From positions 1 to 64,000 of the forward strand of contig JADJVK010000027.1 of NCBI GenBank assembly GCA_016710625.1: a stretch of 64,000 nucleotides of DNA, written 5' to 3'. The notes below the pieces were generated by a model that worked only from the letters and a program-made list of their open reading frames with translations, did not search any database and was not told where the DNA came from. Below, one piece after another: positions 57,263 through 64,000 of the stretch. A program made the translations under genes and the position numbers. Origin of the DNA: Saprospiraceae bacterium (lineage in GTDB: Bacteria; Bacteroidota; Bacteroidia; Chitinophagales; Saprospiraceae). Numbering within the stretch: the first letter of the stretch is position 1; each line of letters begins with the position of its first letter.

Positions 57263-57994
57263 TTAGTTCATATGAGTCAACTTAGTTTCCATCATAATAG
57301 CTTTTGGAAACAAAATATTGTTTTCTAAATGGATGTGTAAGTGTAGATCCTGCTCGAATTCTTTCAATAATGCAAAAGCGACTTTGTAAGTATTGCAAGC
57401 ATCCAATGGTGGTGTGTATTGGTTGCTCAATGCCTCTATTTTTTTGAATCTATTACCTTCGGTATCATGCTCATGCTTCATCATATTTATAGGGTTTTGA
57501 ATAGTTCCAAACAAAGGAGCCACATGCCTTGTATTGCTTTTTCTAGTTTGCATCATTTTACGAATATATGGGAACAGAATAATTTCTTCTTTTTTCATAT
57601 GTGCCGCTAATTCATCGGCAGTAGCATTGAAATGTTCTTTTATTTCGAATAATTCATTGTGCCGTTCACCATGAACCCTGCAAATTTTATCTAGATATGG
57701 GCTTATTTCTAATGTCTTTTCTTCCACATAACAATGGTGTTTTTTCTCAATATAATCTGCTAATAAGTCAATGGGCCAATTTTGATAATCAATGGATTTT
57801 TCGGTTTCGGATTGTAAAAGGGTATTCAAATCAGAAACTACTGATTTTCCATCTATATTATTTTTCAAACAGGCATCATTGATCGTCTTGGTGCCTTGAC
57901 AACAAAAGTCAATACCATATTTTTTGAATATTGAAGCTGTTCTGTAATCTTTTGCAACCAATTCACCGATAATTTGATTTTCTTGAATATTCAT
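57263..57994 (-). CDS. ric: iron-sulfur cluster repair di-iron protein (Ric/ScdA/YtfE)
   Basis: 243 residues. An N-terminal ScdA domain (IIGELVAKDYRTASIFKKYG followed by IDFCCQGTKTI, with a CC pair) precedes a hemerythrin-like domain with ligands in DYIEKKHHCYVEEKT, RVHGERHNELFEI, HMKKEEIILFP, MMKHEHDTEGNRF and LHIHLENNILFP. The di-iron protein repairs Fe-S clusters damaged by NO or peroxide and can release or reduce NO. It is separated from the haemoglobin gene by 99 bp and sits in the same minus-strand set. Confidence 0.92.
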   Translation of the reverse strand: MNIQENQIIGELVAKDYRTASIFKKYGIDFCCQGTKTINDACLKNNIDGKSVVSDLNTLLQSETEKSIDYQNWPIDLLADYIEKKHHCYVEEKTLEISPYLDKICRVHGERHNELFEIKEHFNATADELAAHMKKEEIILFPYIRKMMQTRKSNTRHVAPLFGTIQNPINMMKHEHDTEGNRFKKIEALSNQYTPPLDACNTYKVAFALLKEFEQDLHLHIHLENNILFPKAIMMETKLTHMN

Positions 57995-58093
57995 ATTCTT
58001 AAATTTTAATTTTTGTTAAACGAATGATTTTCAGATTAATATCATCCAAATTGTTAAGTGGAGTAAAAAAAGATGGAGGAACTTTTGTAATAT

Positions 58094-58483
58094 TCAAACA
58101 ATCGGAATTGAAGAACTATTTCTATAATATTCAATTTTTGATTGGAACATTTCTGCCATTCTTTGTCCTTGCCATTTTGCTCTTGTTGCTTTTTCCCCTT
58201 CAAATAAATTATCTACTGTGTCATTAAAAATAGTTAACCATTTGTCAAAGTGTATTCCATCAATTGGCAATTTAGCATGTGGAATAAAGGGACTACCATA
58301 ATAGGTATGCTCCTCTAATAAAACTGTCTGCCAAAAGCGATACATTTTTTCAAGATGTTGGGACCAACGATCCTCGATCACATCATTGAAAATATCTGCC
58401 AACAAGTCATCTTCTCTTATCTTTCCGTAGAAATTATCTACCATTAATTTTATATCATCTATAGTTTTTATGTCTTTTTTCAT
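58094..58483 (-). CDS. group III truncated haemoglobin
   Basis: 129 residues, typical of class III (TrHbP): IDDIKLMVDNFYGKIREDDL, VIEDRWSQHLEKMYRFWQTV, YYGSPFIPHAKLPIDGIHFD with the proximal histidine in the last part, then KWLTIFNDTVDNLF. Group III globins react quickly with NO, for example in Campylobacter Ctb. Located between a possible oxidase accessory gene and ric, so NO detoxification or control of respiration is likely. Confidence 0.9.
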   Translation of the reverse strand: MKKDIKTIDDIKLMVDNFYGKIREDDLLADIFNDVIEDRWSQHLEKMYRFWQTVLLEEHTYYGSPFIPHAKLPIDGIHFDKWLTIFNDTVDNLFEGEKATRAKWQGQRMAEMFQSKIEYYRNSSSIPIV

Positions 58484-58494
58484 TTGCTAATAAT

Positions 58495-58899
58495 TTAAAG
58501 ACTGAAATTAGTAATTAGGTAATAAGCTGCCCAACCCAAAAATGCAATCAACAAAATCCACAACCAACTGGGTACACTTTGGGGTGTTTCGCTCCCTTCG
58601 ATAATGAATTTCTTTTGATTCCCTTTGTCGTAAGCATTTATCATTAATGGGACAGTGCCATCAACCACAGCATTTTCTGAAATTCCTTCTACAGAAATGG
58701 AAGGACCATTTCTGACAATGAACTTTATTCTTCGAATCCCTTCTCTTCCCGTTGGGGACTTGCTAATTAATTTTAGGATGTGTTCACCATCAATCAGTTT
58801 TGTCGTATCCAGTTCAAATTGGACAGGTGCCAACAATTCTGCAATTGGTTGTAAATCATCATCTATGAATAGCTTTATTTTACTTTTATCTTCTTTCAT
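58495..58899 (-). CDS. single-pass membrane protein of the NO/oxidase operon, unknown
   Basis: 134 residues: a soluble beta-rich part (DDDLQPIAELLAPVQFELDT, LKLISKSPTGREGIRRIKFI, then a VRNGPSISVEGIS strand) resembling an Ig or cupredoxin-like domain without obvious metal ligands, then a C-terminal membrane helix (WLWILLIAFLGWAAYYLITN). It sits 2 nt after the 86-residue protein and 11 before the globin. Probably a periplasmic or cytoplasmic subunit or assembly factor of the haem-copper enzyme; that is inferred from position only. Confidence 0.65.
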   Translation of the reverse strand: MKEDKSKIKLFIDDDLQPIAELLAPVQFELDTTKLIDGEHILKLISKSPTGREGIRRIKFIVRNGPSISVEGISENAVVDGTVPLMINAYDKGNQKKFIIEGSETPQSVPSWLWILLIAFLGWAAYYLITNFSL

Positions 58900-58901
58900 T
58901 T

Positions 58902-59162
58902 TTAATTACTTAAAATTAATTGTTTAATATGGTCGGTATTTTTCTCACCAGGATTTATTAAATATTTTAATGAAAAAACAAAAGTCAAAATTGTAATAGC
59001 CGTAATTACAGCAATTATCACCCAATCCCAATTGCTTTGAGGGCCTGCACCATGAGTAAATCCTTGTGTGATTTTAGGTTGCTGCTTTTCGCAAACTTCG
59101 CAAGCTGAAATAATTTGTTTTGCAAAAACAAACATGAATATTAGAATGGAATTCTTTTTCAT
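58902..59162 (-). CDS. small CxxC membrane protein of the NO/oxidase operon, unknown
   Basis: 86 residues with two hydrophobic segments: an N-terminal signal or helix (ILIFMFVFAKQIISA) followed directly by CEVCEKQQP, and a second helix (VIIAVITAITILTFVFSLKY). The CEVC pair would lie at the outer face of the membrane and could bind a metal or a disulfide. It is too short for CcoH or CcoS and has no haem motif. Four nucleotides separate it from the cytochrome gene. Confidence 0.65.
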   Translation of the reverse strand: MKKNSILIFMFVFAKQIISACEVCEKQQPKITQGFTHGAGPQSNWDWVIIAVITAITILTFVFSLKYLINPGEKNTDHIKQLILSN

Positions 59163-59166
59163 ATTA

Positions 59167-60174
59167 CTATTTATTGTTAGTTATTTTAATGAAATCCATA
59201 ATCTTTTTTACTTCTTCAGTAGTGACTGTTTTTGATTGATTCCCCCAACTGGTTTTTTCATGATTGATAATGCTAGTGACTTGCTCTGGTGAAAAATTAT
59301 TTATAGTTCCAACAGCATTCATGACAGCATAATCAGCCCTTGCATCATAACCTAACATAATGATATTCACATATAATTCGAGATCGTTTCCCACTACAAT
59401 CGGACTGCCTTTCAATGGAGGAAAAGCTCCTTTGAGCCCTTCTCCATTTGCTTGATGACAACTTGCACAATTTTGAGTGTAGAGCATTTGCCCATCGGGC
59501 AACTCCTCTTTTTTATTTTCTGAAGCTATTGGATTTTCTTTTTTCTTGTATAAAAATTCCATTGGTGTTTTTCCGTCAGGTAAAGAAGTTTGTCTTAGGC
59601 TTTGTAAGTAAGCTACTAAATTTATTGCTTCTTTTTTGGCGATGATTTTTCCTGATATTCCTTTTCTATATTCATCTGGTACAACGACTTCCACTTCATC
59701 TTTGCCTACTTCATTTTTAATAGCAAAAAGCCAAGGATATGCAGGCATTATGGATGATTTAACTACAGCTCTTGGTTGATAAAGATGTAGTAAATTCCAA
59801 GCTAAACTTGGTTGTCGATTACCTATGTTGGTTAGGTCGGGTCCAGTTCTTTCAGTACCCATTAATGTGGCTGTATTTCTCCAGAAATCGGTTCTGGTAT
59901 TTGCTGCATAATCTGCTGCAATTCCAGGCCTAGTTCCCCACATTTTATCCATATCTACATTTCTAACCTGTTGAGTATGACAGGCAACACATCCATTCGC
60001 TATAAAACTAAGCTTGCCTAATTGTGCCTTTTCGTTTAAGGGTATCGAATTTGGTAAAGGAGCATTGTTATTTTGGTTATTAATGGCTGGAATAATAGCT
60101 ACAATAATGGTCAAGCCAATAAAGGAACCTAAAGCCGTTCTAAATAATTTAATATGATTATCAAATAATTCCAT
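59167..60174 (-). CDS. dihaem cytochrome c (CcoO-CcoP-like composite)
   Basis: 335 residues. One N-terminal membrane anchor (FRTALGSFIGLTIIVAIIP), then a CcoO-like domain with NGCVACHTQQVRN as haem site 1, RTGPDLTNIGNRQ, and axial methionine in SSIMPAYPWLF. A second cytochrome c domain has QNCASCHQANGEGLKGAFPP as haem site 2, and a likely axial Met in the region after VNIIMLGYDA. It combines in one chain what normal cbb3 enzymes carry in CcoO and CcoP, and it presumably passes electrons to the CcoN-like subunit encoded 10 bp upstream. Confidence 0.85.
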   Translation of the reverse strand: MELFDNHIKLFRTALGSFIGLTIIVAIIPAINNQNNNAPLPNSIPLNEKAQLGKLSFIANGCVACHTQQVRNVDMDKMWGTRPGIAADYAANTRTDFWRNTATLMGTERTGPDLTNIGNRQPSLAWNLLHLYQPRAVVKSSIMPAYPWLFAIKNEVGKDEVEVVVPDEYRKGISGKIIAKKEAINLVAYLQSLRQTSLPDGKTPMEFLYKKKENPIASENKKEELPDGQMLYTQNCASCHQANGEGLKGAFPPLKGSPIVVGNDLELYVNIIMLGYDARADYAVMNAVGTINNFSPEQVTSIINHEKTSWGNQSKTVTTEEVKKIMDFIKITNNK

Positions 60175-60184
60175 TTTCTTTTAT

Positions 60185-60829
60185 TTAAATTGTAATGGGT
60201 TCTATATCCAATTTTTGTTTTGCTTTCAAAATGTCTATTGCAGTAGTTGGGATATTTATTTCTTCTTTTTTGTTGATCATCACATAAAAATTATAGGCAA
60301 ATAGAATATGAGAAAGCCACATTAGAGAACCACCAATTGCCCGCCATAGCCAAAAAGGAGCCATTAATTCTACACTTTCAATAAATGGTTTTCCATCCAT
60401 CCACATCAAACCTCTAAGGGTAGATCCATACATTAGCGGAACTGTATAGAATAGAAGGCCTATCAAAGCCAACCAAAAATGAGCACCTACAGTTAATTGA
60501 GGTGGTTCTTTGCCAGTAAGTCTTGGAATAATAGTGTAAATAAAACCCCAAAGCATAAAGCAAATAATGCCATACATTGTCAGATGGGAATGAGCTACAG
60601 TGAAGTCTGTAAAATGCCAAACCAAGTTGGTAAAGCGAAAAGCTTCTGCCGTACCTTGCAAAGAGCCTGTGAAATAAAATATAATCCCAATTAAATAAAA
60701 GGGTAGGGTATAGCTACCAGAAAGTTTACTCCAAGAGCCTTTAAATGTCATTAAGAAATTGGCTGTTCCTGCCACAACCGGAATACCATTCCTGCACTTC
60801 CGACAATAGCAATTGTCTGCAACCACCAA
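60185..60829 (-). pseudogene. CcoN-like haem-copper subunit, C-terminal fragment
   Basis: Real sequence starts at FPVVAGTANFLMTFKG (about 60783); the first residues of this frame are out-of-frame reading. It carries the histidine pair for low- and high-spin haems, HFTDFTVAHSHLTMYG, then helices PQLTVGAHFWLALIGLLFYT and GLMWMDGKPFIESVELMAPF. It ends 10 bp before the cytochrome c gene. Joined to the N-terminal fragment by adding one C in the TTCCGG stretch. Confidence 0.75.
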
Positions 60830-61932
60830 GGTATTGCACTAAAAATAAAATGATGGGTACCAATTAGGGTATAAAATAGTATTTGTGCCCAAAATGCCAA
60901 AATACCTAAGCTATAAGAGTAGATAGGCTTGTTCAATTGCTGGGGTAAGAAATAATACATCAAGCCCAAATTGAACAACATGAACCACATCCCTACACCT
61001 TGGTGCATATAATATCCTTGAACTATGGTTTCACCTAAGCCAGATTGCCATGTTGGCCAATATGCAACAAATGCAATCACTAAAAGAAACATCATTGCTG
61101 AAATTATATACCAATTGGAAACATAAATTTCTTTGGTTGTCCTATTGGCAATCGTTTTGAAGAAATTGATCAACGATATGACAATTCCAGCCCCAAACAG
61201 TGCCATTACGGGCCAAATATATTCTCGATATTCACCGCCTCCATTGTTAATACCAGCCATTAAACAAATGCTACCAATTATTACTGAAGCATTTATAAGG
61301 ATTAATGAATAATAGCCAGTTTTTACATTTTGGATAGGAACATTACTAACCCTTGGAATTACATAATAAGCTAATCCCATCATTGCTAATGATGCCCAAC
61401 CCCAAAAAACCATATTGGTGTGAACAGGTCTTAATCTGCCAAAACTCAACCAACTGAAATGGTCCACATCAGGAGCTACGAATTTGATGCCGAGATATTC
61501 TCCAATGGTAGTACCCAACAATAGCCAAAAAGTGGCACATCCTATATACCATAAAATAAGTTTGGTCAACTCTGGTTCGATATATGGTCTAGGCTGGCTC
61601 TTTTTCTTTTGTTCAATGAAACGAAGTGTTTCCACATCATTGACAGCTGTAATCAATCCTTTGTGATCCATTGGACTTGTATCTCCTGCAAGTTCATTGT
61701 TTGAAAGAGCAAATTCCAATTCCCTCTTTCTTTGCTCAAGCTTCTGAACCTCATCTGGACTTAATTCTTTGAGATATGCATTGAATTTCTCTAATTCTCT
61801 TATTTTTTGTTTGCGATCCAAATAAGCATATGCTTTCATCGTAATAATCATGGATGCTATTACTACCGGAATAAGAATAAGGATTAAAGTAATAATAATC
61901 CCAGATTCGCTATATATGTTGTTGATTTCCAT
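60751..61932 (-). pseudogene. CcoN-like haem-copper oxidase/NO reductase subunit I, N-terminal fragment
   Basis: 393 codons to the break near 60780. An unusual N-terminal extension of about 130 residues (one membrane helix, then a charged coiled stretch: LKELSPDEVQKLEQRKRELE) precedes the CcoN core. Core motifs: LRPVHTNMVFWGWASLA (low-spin haem His), YYMHQGVGMWFMLFNLGL (copper His; cbb3 oxidases have HNAVG) and YTLIGTHHFIFSAIPWW (HH copper ligands and the preceding Tyr). With the C-terminal fragment all six histidines are present, total about 580 residues. It is the first gene of the operon below an Rrf2-type operator. Oxygen or NO may be the substrate. Confidence 0.82.
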
Positions 61933-61945
61933 AACTTAATTATAT

Positions 61946-61961
61946 TGGACAAAAATGTCCA
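61946..61961. promoter_or_regulatory. palindromic operator TGGACA-AAAA-TGTCCA before the ccoN-like operon
   Basis: Perfect 6-bp inverted repeat with a 4-bp A spacer, 14 bp upstream of the oxidase start codon. A second identical 16-mer lies before the Rrf2 gene at 62460. It overlaps the expected ribosome-binding and promoter region, which suits repression. Confidence 0.75.
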
Positions 61962-61979
61962 CTATTATACCAAATTTTT

Positions 61980-62225
61980 TTATCTTCTTAAATAGGTTAA
62001 ACCTTTTTCATAGTCCACAGCCAATGATTTTAAAGTAGTGTTTTCGAGCATTTTCTTTAATTCGCCTCTGATGATTTTGAATTGATTGTGTACTGAGCAC
62101 GGCATTTTCTCATTACACTTTTTCAGCCCTAATCCGCAGCCATTATAAATATTATCACCATCAATTGTAAATACAATTGTGCCTAGTTTTAAATTATCTA
62201 ATTTCTTTTTCAATGGAAAAACCAC
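61980..62225 (-). pseudogene. Rrf2-family regulator, C-terminal (Fe-S) part
   Basis: In-frame continuation of the Rrf2 gene after the TAA at 62229. The sequence LDNLKLGTIVFTIDGDNIYN leads to three cysteines in NGCGLGLKKCNEKMPCSVHN (C-x6-C-x5-C), the likely [Fe-S] ligands of an NsrR/IscR-type sensor, followed by a C-terminal helix (IRGELKKMLENTTLKSLAVD). The first residues (VVFPLKK) are scrambled. The apparent GTG start at 62225 is not a true start. Confidence 0.65.
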
Positions 62226-62228
62226 CTG

Positions 62229-62414
62229 TTAGGACCTTTTATCGGAATTTATAATTTTATTTCGGGAAAGTTTTTGTAGAATTTTAGATGTATAGGCAAT
62301 TGGTGACTCAATTGATTCAGCAACTTCCTTTAAGCTCACTTTTCTGTCAATTAGTGATTGCTCTGCAATATAAATTGTTGCTCTAATTCCGTATTCACAA
62401 GCCTTTGAAAACAT
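62229..62414 (-). pseudogene. Rrf2-family regulator, N-terminal (winged-helix) part
   Basis: 61 codons: MFSKACEYGIRATIYIAEQS, VSLKEVAESIESPIAYTSKI and LQKLSRNKIINSDK form the Rrf2 helix-turn-helix. The wing, normally K-G-P-N-G-G-F-x-I-E-K, reads KRS-stop-QVVFPLKK. Removing one base at each of three A/C runs between about 62200 and 62240 (AAAAGG, AACAGG, GAAAAAG) restores GPNGGFSIEKKLDNL and keeps the downstream frame. Rrf2 proteins with cysteine clusters sense NO or Fe-S status, and the gene stands divergently from nothing but directly above the NO operon on the same strand. Confidence 0.7.
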
Positions 62415-62433
62415 CTGAAATTATTTTACAGGG

Positions 62434-62441
62434 CAAAGATA
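62434..62441 (-). promoter_or_regulatory. -7 element of the Rrf2 gene promoter
   Basis: TATCTTTG on the minus strand matches TAnnTTTG, 20 bp before the Rrf2 start codon. The TTTTG inside the palindrome at 62460-62475 sits 22 bp upstream, at a -33 position, so the operator overlaps the promoter. Confidence 0.6.
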
Positions 62442-62459
62442 AGTAAATATTTTTAATAG

Positions 62460-62475
62460 TGGACAAAAATGTCCA
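62460..62475. promoter_or_regulatory. palindromic operator TGGACA-AAAA-TGTCCA before the Rrf2 gene
   Basis: Identical 16-mer to the one at 61946, including the spacer. Overlaps the -33 region of the Rrf2 promoter, which suggests that the regulator represses its own gene as well as the oxidase operon. Confidence 0.75.
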
Positions 62476-62578
62476 ATTAATTTTAAACAATTCAATTTCA
62501 TATTATTTATAACATTTAATTTGAAATTAACAACCAATAGAAATTACAAAAGCAATAAAATCTTTTGTAAGAGAAACA

Positions 62579-63169
62579 TTAATTATTTTCTGATTGACTA
62601 TTCAAATTCAATAAACTATTTGGGATAAACCATTGAATAGCAGTTAATACAATCGATATAAATGCAATTTTTGGAAAGCCAAAGTAAGCAATAAAAATGG
62701 CCGAAATATTCATAAACAAAGTAATATTCCCCTTTTTTCTTTCTCTATTTGCATTTATCGAAAAGTTAGAATTTTTGCCATGTAAACTAATTAAAGAATT
62801 GACTAAGAAAGTATGAGATATTGTACAGAATGTTAATATGAAAGCATACACCATTACGGTGACATTGGTAAATTTATTTTGACCCATGGATGCTGTTGCA
62901 AAAGGGATGAGTGATTGCCAAAATAAAGCAAACATGTTCATCCACAGCACTTTATTATTCACTTTTTGTACATTATGAAAAAGATGATGATGAGTACTCC
63001 AATATAAACCAACCAAAATAAAACTCAAAGCATAACTGACAAAGATGGAGTAGGCTTCAACATAATTCTGCCAGGTTGGATTAATTGGAACTTTCAAATC
63101 CAACACCATTATCGTTATGATGATTGCCAATATTCCATCAGAAAAGGCTTCTAGCCTGTTTTTACTCAT
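62579..63169 (-). CDS. TMEM175-family (DUF1211) membrane protein
   Basis: 196 residues, about six hydrophobic segments. The first helix has the family signature: RLEAFSDGILAIIITIMVLD (F-S-D motif of the potassium-channel filter helix), LKVP. Then YALSFILVGLYWSTHHHLFH and LFWQSLIPFATASMG. Bacterial relatives form leaky K+ channels as tetramers. No partner gene; it does not share the NO operator. Confidence 0.88.
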   Translation of the reverse strand: MSKNRLEAFSDGILAIIITIMVLDLKVPINPTWQNYVEAYSIFVSYALSFILVGLYWSTHHHLFHNVQKVNNKVLWMNMFALFWQSLIPFATASMGQNKFTNVTVMVYAFILTFCTISHTFLVNSLISLHGKNSNFSINANRERKKGNITLFMNISAIFIAYFGFPKIAFISIVLTAIQWFIPNSLLNLNSQSENN

Positions 63170-63231
63170 ATATTTATTTGGTTCTAAAATTTAAACTCAA
63201 CTATTTAGTTTCGAATCATTTCATGCAAAAA

Positions 63232-64000
63232 TCATCCTTTCAAACTTGCCATATCAATTACAAAACGGTAACGAACATCACTTTTAAGCATTCTTTCATA
63301 TGCTTCGTTGATATTTTGCATATTGATAATTTCGATTTCAGAAACAATATTGTGTTCACCACAGAAATCAAGCATTTCTTGAGTTTCCGCAATTCCTCCA
63401 ATTAATGAACCAGATATTGATTTTCTTCCCAATACCAATGGTACAGTATTTAAAATTGGCTCAAGAGGTCCAAGGTAGCCCACCAAGACAAGGGTTCCAC
63501 TATGTTTTAGGGTTGAAATATATGGATTCAAATCATGAACGTAAGGAACTGTATCAATAATCAAATCAAATTTTCCATTAACCACTTTCATCTCATGATC
63601 ATCAGTCGAAATAATCACTGAGTCAGCTCCTAGATCCAATGCATCTTGCGTTTTTTCTGGACTTCTAGAAAACAAACTCACTTCAGCTCCTAATCCTTTC
63701 GCTAATTTTATTGCCATATGTCCAAGTCCACCTAATCCAACAACTGCTACTTTAGAATGTGGTCCAACTTTCCAATATCTTAAAGGAGACCAAGTTGTAA
63801 TTCCTGCACAAAGCAAAGGTGCTGTCGCTGCTAGATCTAAATTTGCTGGAACTTTCAATACAAAATGCTCATCCACAACTACTTTTTCTGAATACCCACC
63901 AAAAGTTTGCATATGCAGATGTTTGTCTTTCCCATTATAAGTTCCGACGAACCCATTTTGACAATATTGTTCCAAATCGGCTTTGCAAGAAGAACATTCA
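63232..64000 (-). CDS. zinc-dependent alcohol dehydrogenase (CAD/YahK-like), cut by window edge
   Basis: The gene starts beyond 64000, so only the C-terminal part is here (about 256 residues). It includes part of the structural zinc loop at the edge (ECSSCKADLEQYC), TFGGYSEKVVVDEHFVLKVP, APLLCAGITTWSPLRYWKVG with the catalytic cysteine, the nucleotide-binding VAVVGLGGLGHMAIKLAKGL and GKFDLIIDTVPYVHDL. Closest to NADP-dependent cinnamyl/aldehyde reductases such as YahK. It reduces aldehydes in the cytoplasm. Complete to its stop codon at 63232. Confidence 0.88.
   Translation of the reverse strand, partial: ECSSCKADLEQYCQNGFVGTYNGKDKHLHMQTFGGYSEKVVVDEHFVLKVPANLDLAATAPLLCAGITTWSPLRYWKVGPHSKVAVVGLGGLGHMAIKLAKGLGAEVSLFSRSPEKTQDALDLGADSVIISTDDHEMKVVNGKFDLIIDTVPYVHDLNPYISTLKHSGTLVLVGYLGPLEPILNTVPLVLGRKSISGSLIGGIAETQEMLDFCGEHNIVSEIEIINMQNINEAYERMLKSDVRYRFVIDMASLKG

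Noticed and set aside
58024..58227. 67-codon plus-strand open frame over the globin end
   Set aside because: Opposite the truncated haemoglobin gene, no family match.
1..64000. tRNA or rRNA genes
   Set aside because: No cloverleaf with a T-loop GGTTCRANYC pattern or rRNA-like segment was noticed on either strand by eye; a dedicated search was not possible.

Overview
The window is AT-rich and reads as a large plasmid or chromid of a Bacteroidota bacterium (Chitinophagales/Saprospirales/Cytophagales-like; the exact lineage is not determinable here). The reasons are a type IX secretion C-terminal domain, TAnnTTTG-type promoter elements, DUF3347 and HMA copper genes, aerobic and NO-detoxification genes in typical Bacteroidota arrangements, and a plasmid backbone: ParA, a small ribbon-helix-helix partner, a Rep_3-type initiator and twelve 19-bp iterons.

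Layout. 0.4-1.8 kb: a decayed IS3-family element, followed by a gene-poor stretch with a 30-bp periodic array. 2.3-8.4 kb: a copper-resistance operon (HMA-AraC regulator, CopA ATPase, CopZ-like chaperone, DUF3347 protein, multicopper oxidase with a CopB-like C-terminus). 8.5-21.5 kb, minus strand: a small secreted T9SS protein and a giant (about 4050-residue) DUF4347/TSP3-repeat surface protein interrupted by four alternating one-base frameshifts. 22.9-30.5 kb: a set of small accessory genes (HbpS-like, AraC, VIT transporter, DoxX/DUF2071/methyltransferase cluster, GNAT, DinB, Crp-like, VOC, HEAT). 30.8-37.6 kb: a TetR-TolC-HlyD-RND efflux operon. 37.9-41.6 kb: plasmid maintenance (candidate centromere repeats, parA, RHH partner, rep, iteron origin). 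41.7-47 kb: a DinB relative, a membrane-bound winged-helix regulator, a beta-helix T9SS protein, an aspartyl protease and a GNAT. 47.4-52.3 kb: catalase-peroxidase, Fur/PerR-type regulator, Zn/Cd-type P-ATPase. 52.5-56.1 kb: EEP nuclease/phosphatase, DUF1801/YdeI protein, metallophosphoesterase, beta-lactamase-like hydrolase. 56.1-62.5 kb: the most interesting locus, a compact minus-strand operon for nitrosative stress. It carries a CcoN-like haem-copper subunit, a dihaem cytochrome c, two small membrane proteins, a truncated haemoglobin, a Ric/ScdA di-iron repair protein, a DUF488 protein and a fused hemerythrin. It lies downstream of an Rrf2 gene, and the same 16-bp palindrome stands before both the oxidase gene and the Rrf2 gene. 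62.6-64 kb: a TMEM175-like channel and an alcohol dehydrogenase cut by the window edge.

Together the genes make a metal, oxidative and nitrosative stress accessory replicon. At least nine genes carry single-base indels or in-frame stops although the rest of each protein stays well conserved. This points to uncorrected indel errors in the assembly, to recent decay, or to both, and it should be settled before any of them is called a pseudogene.
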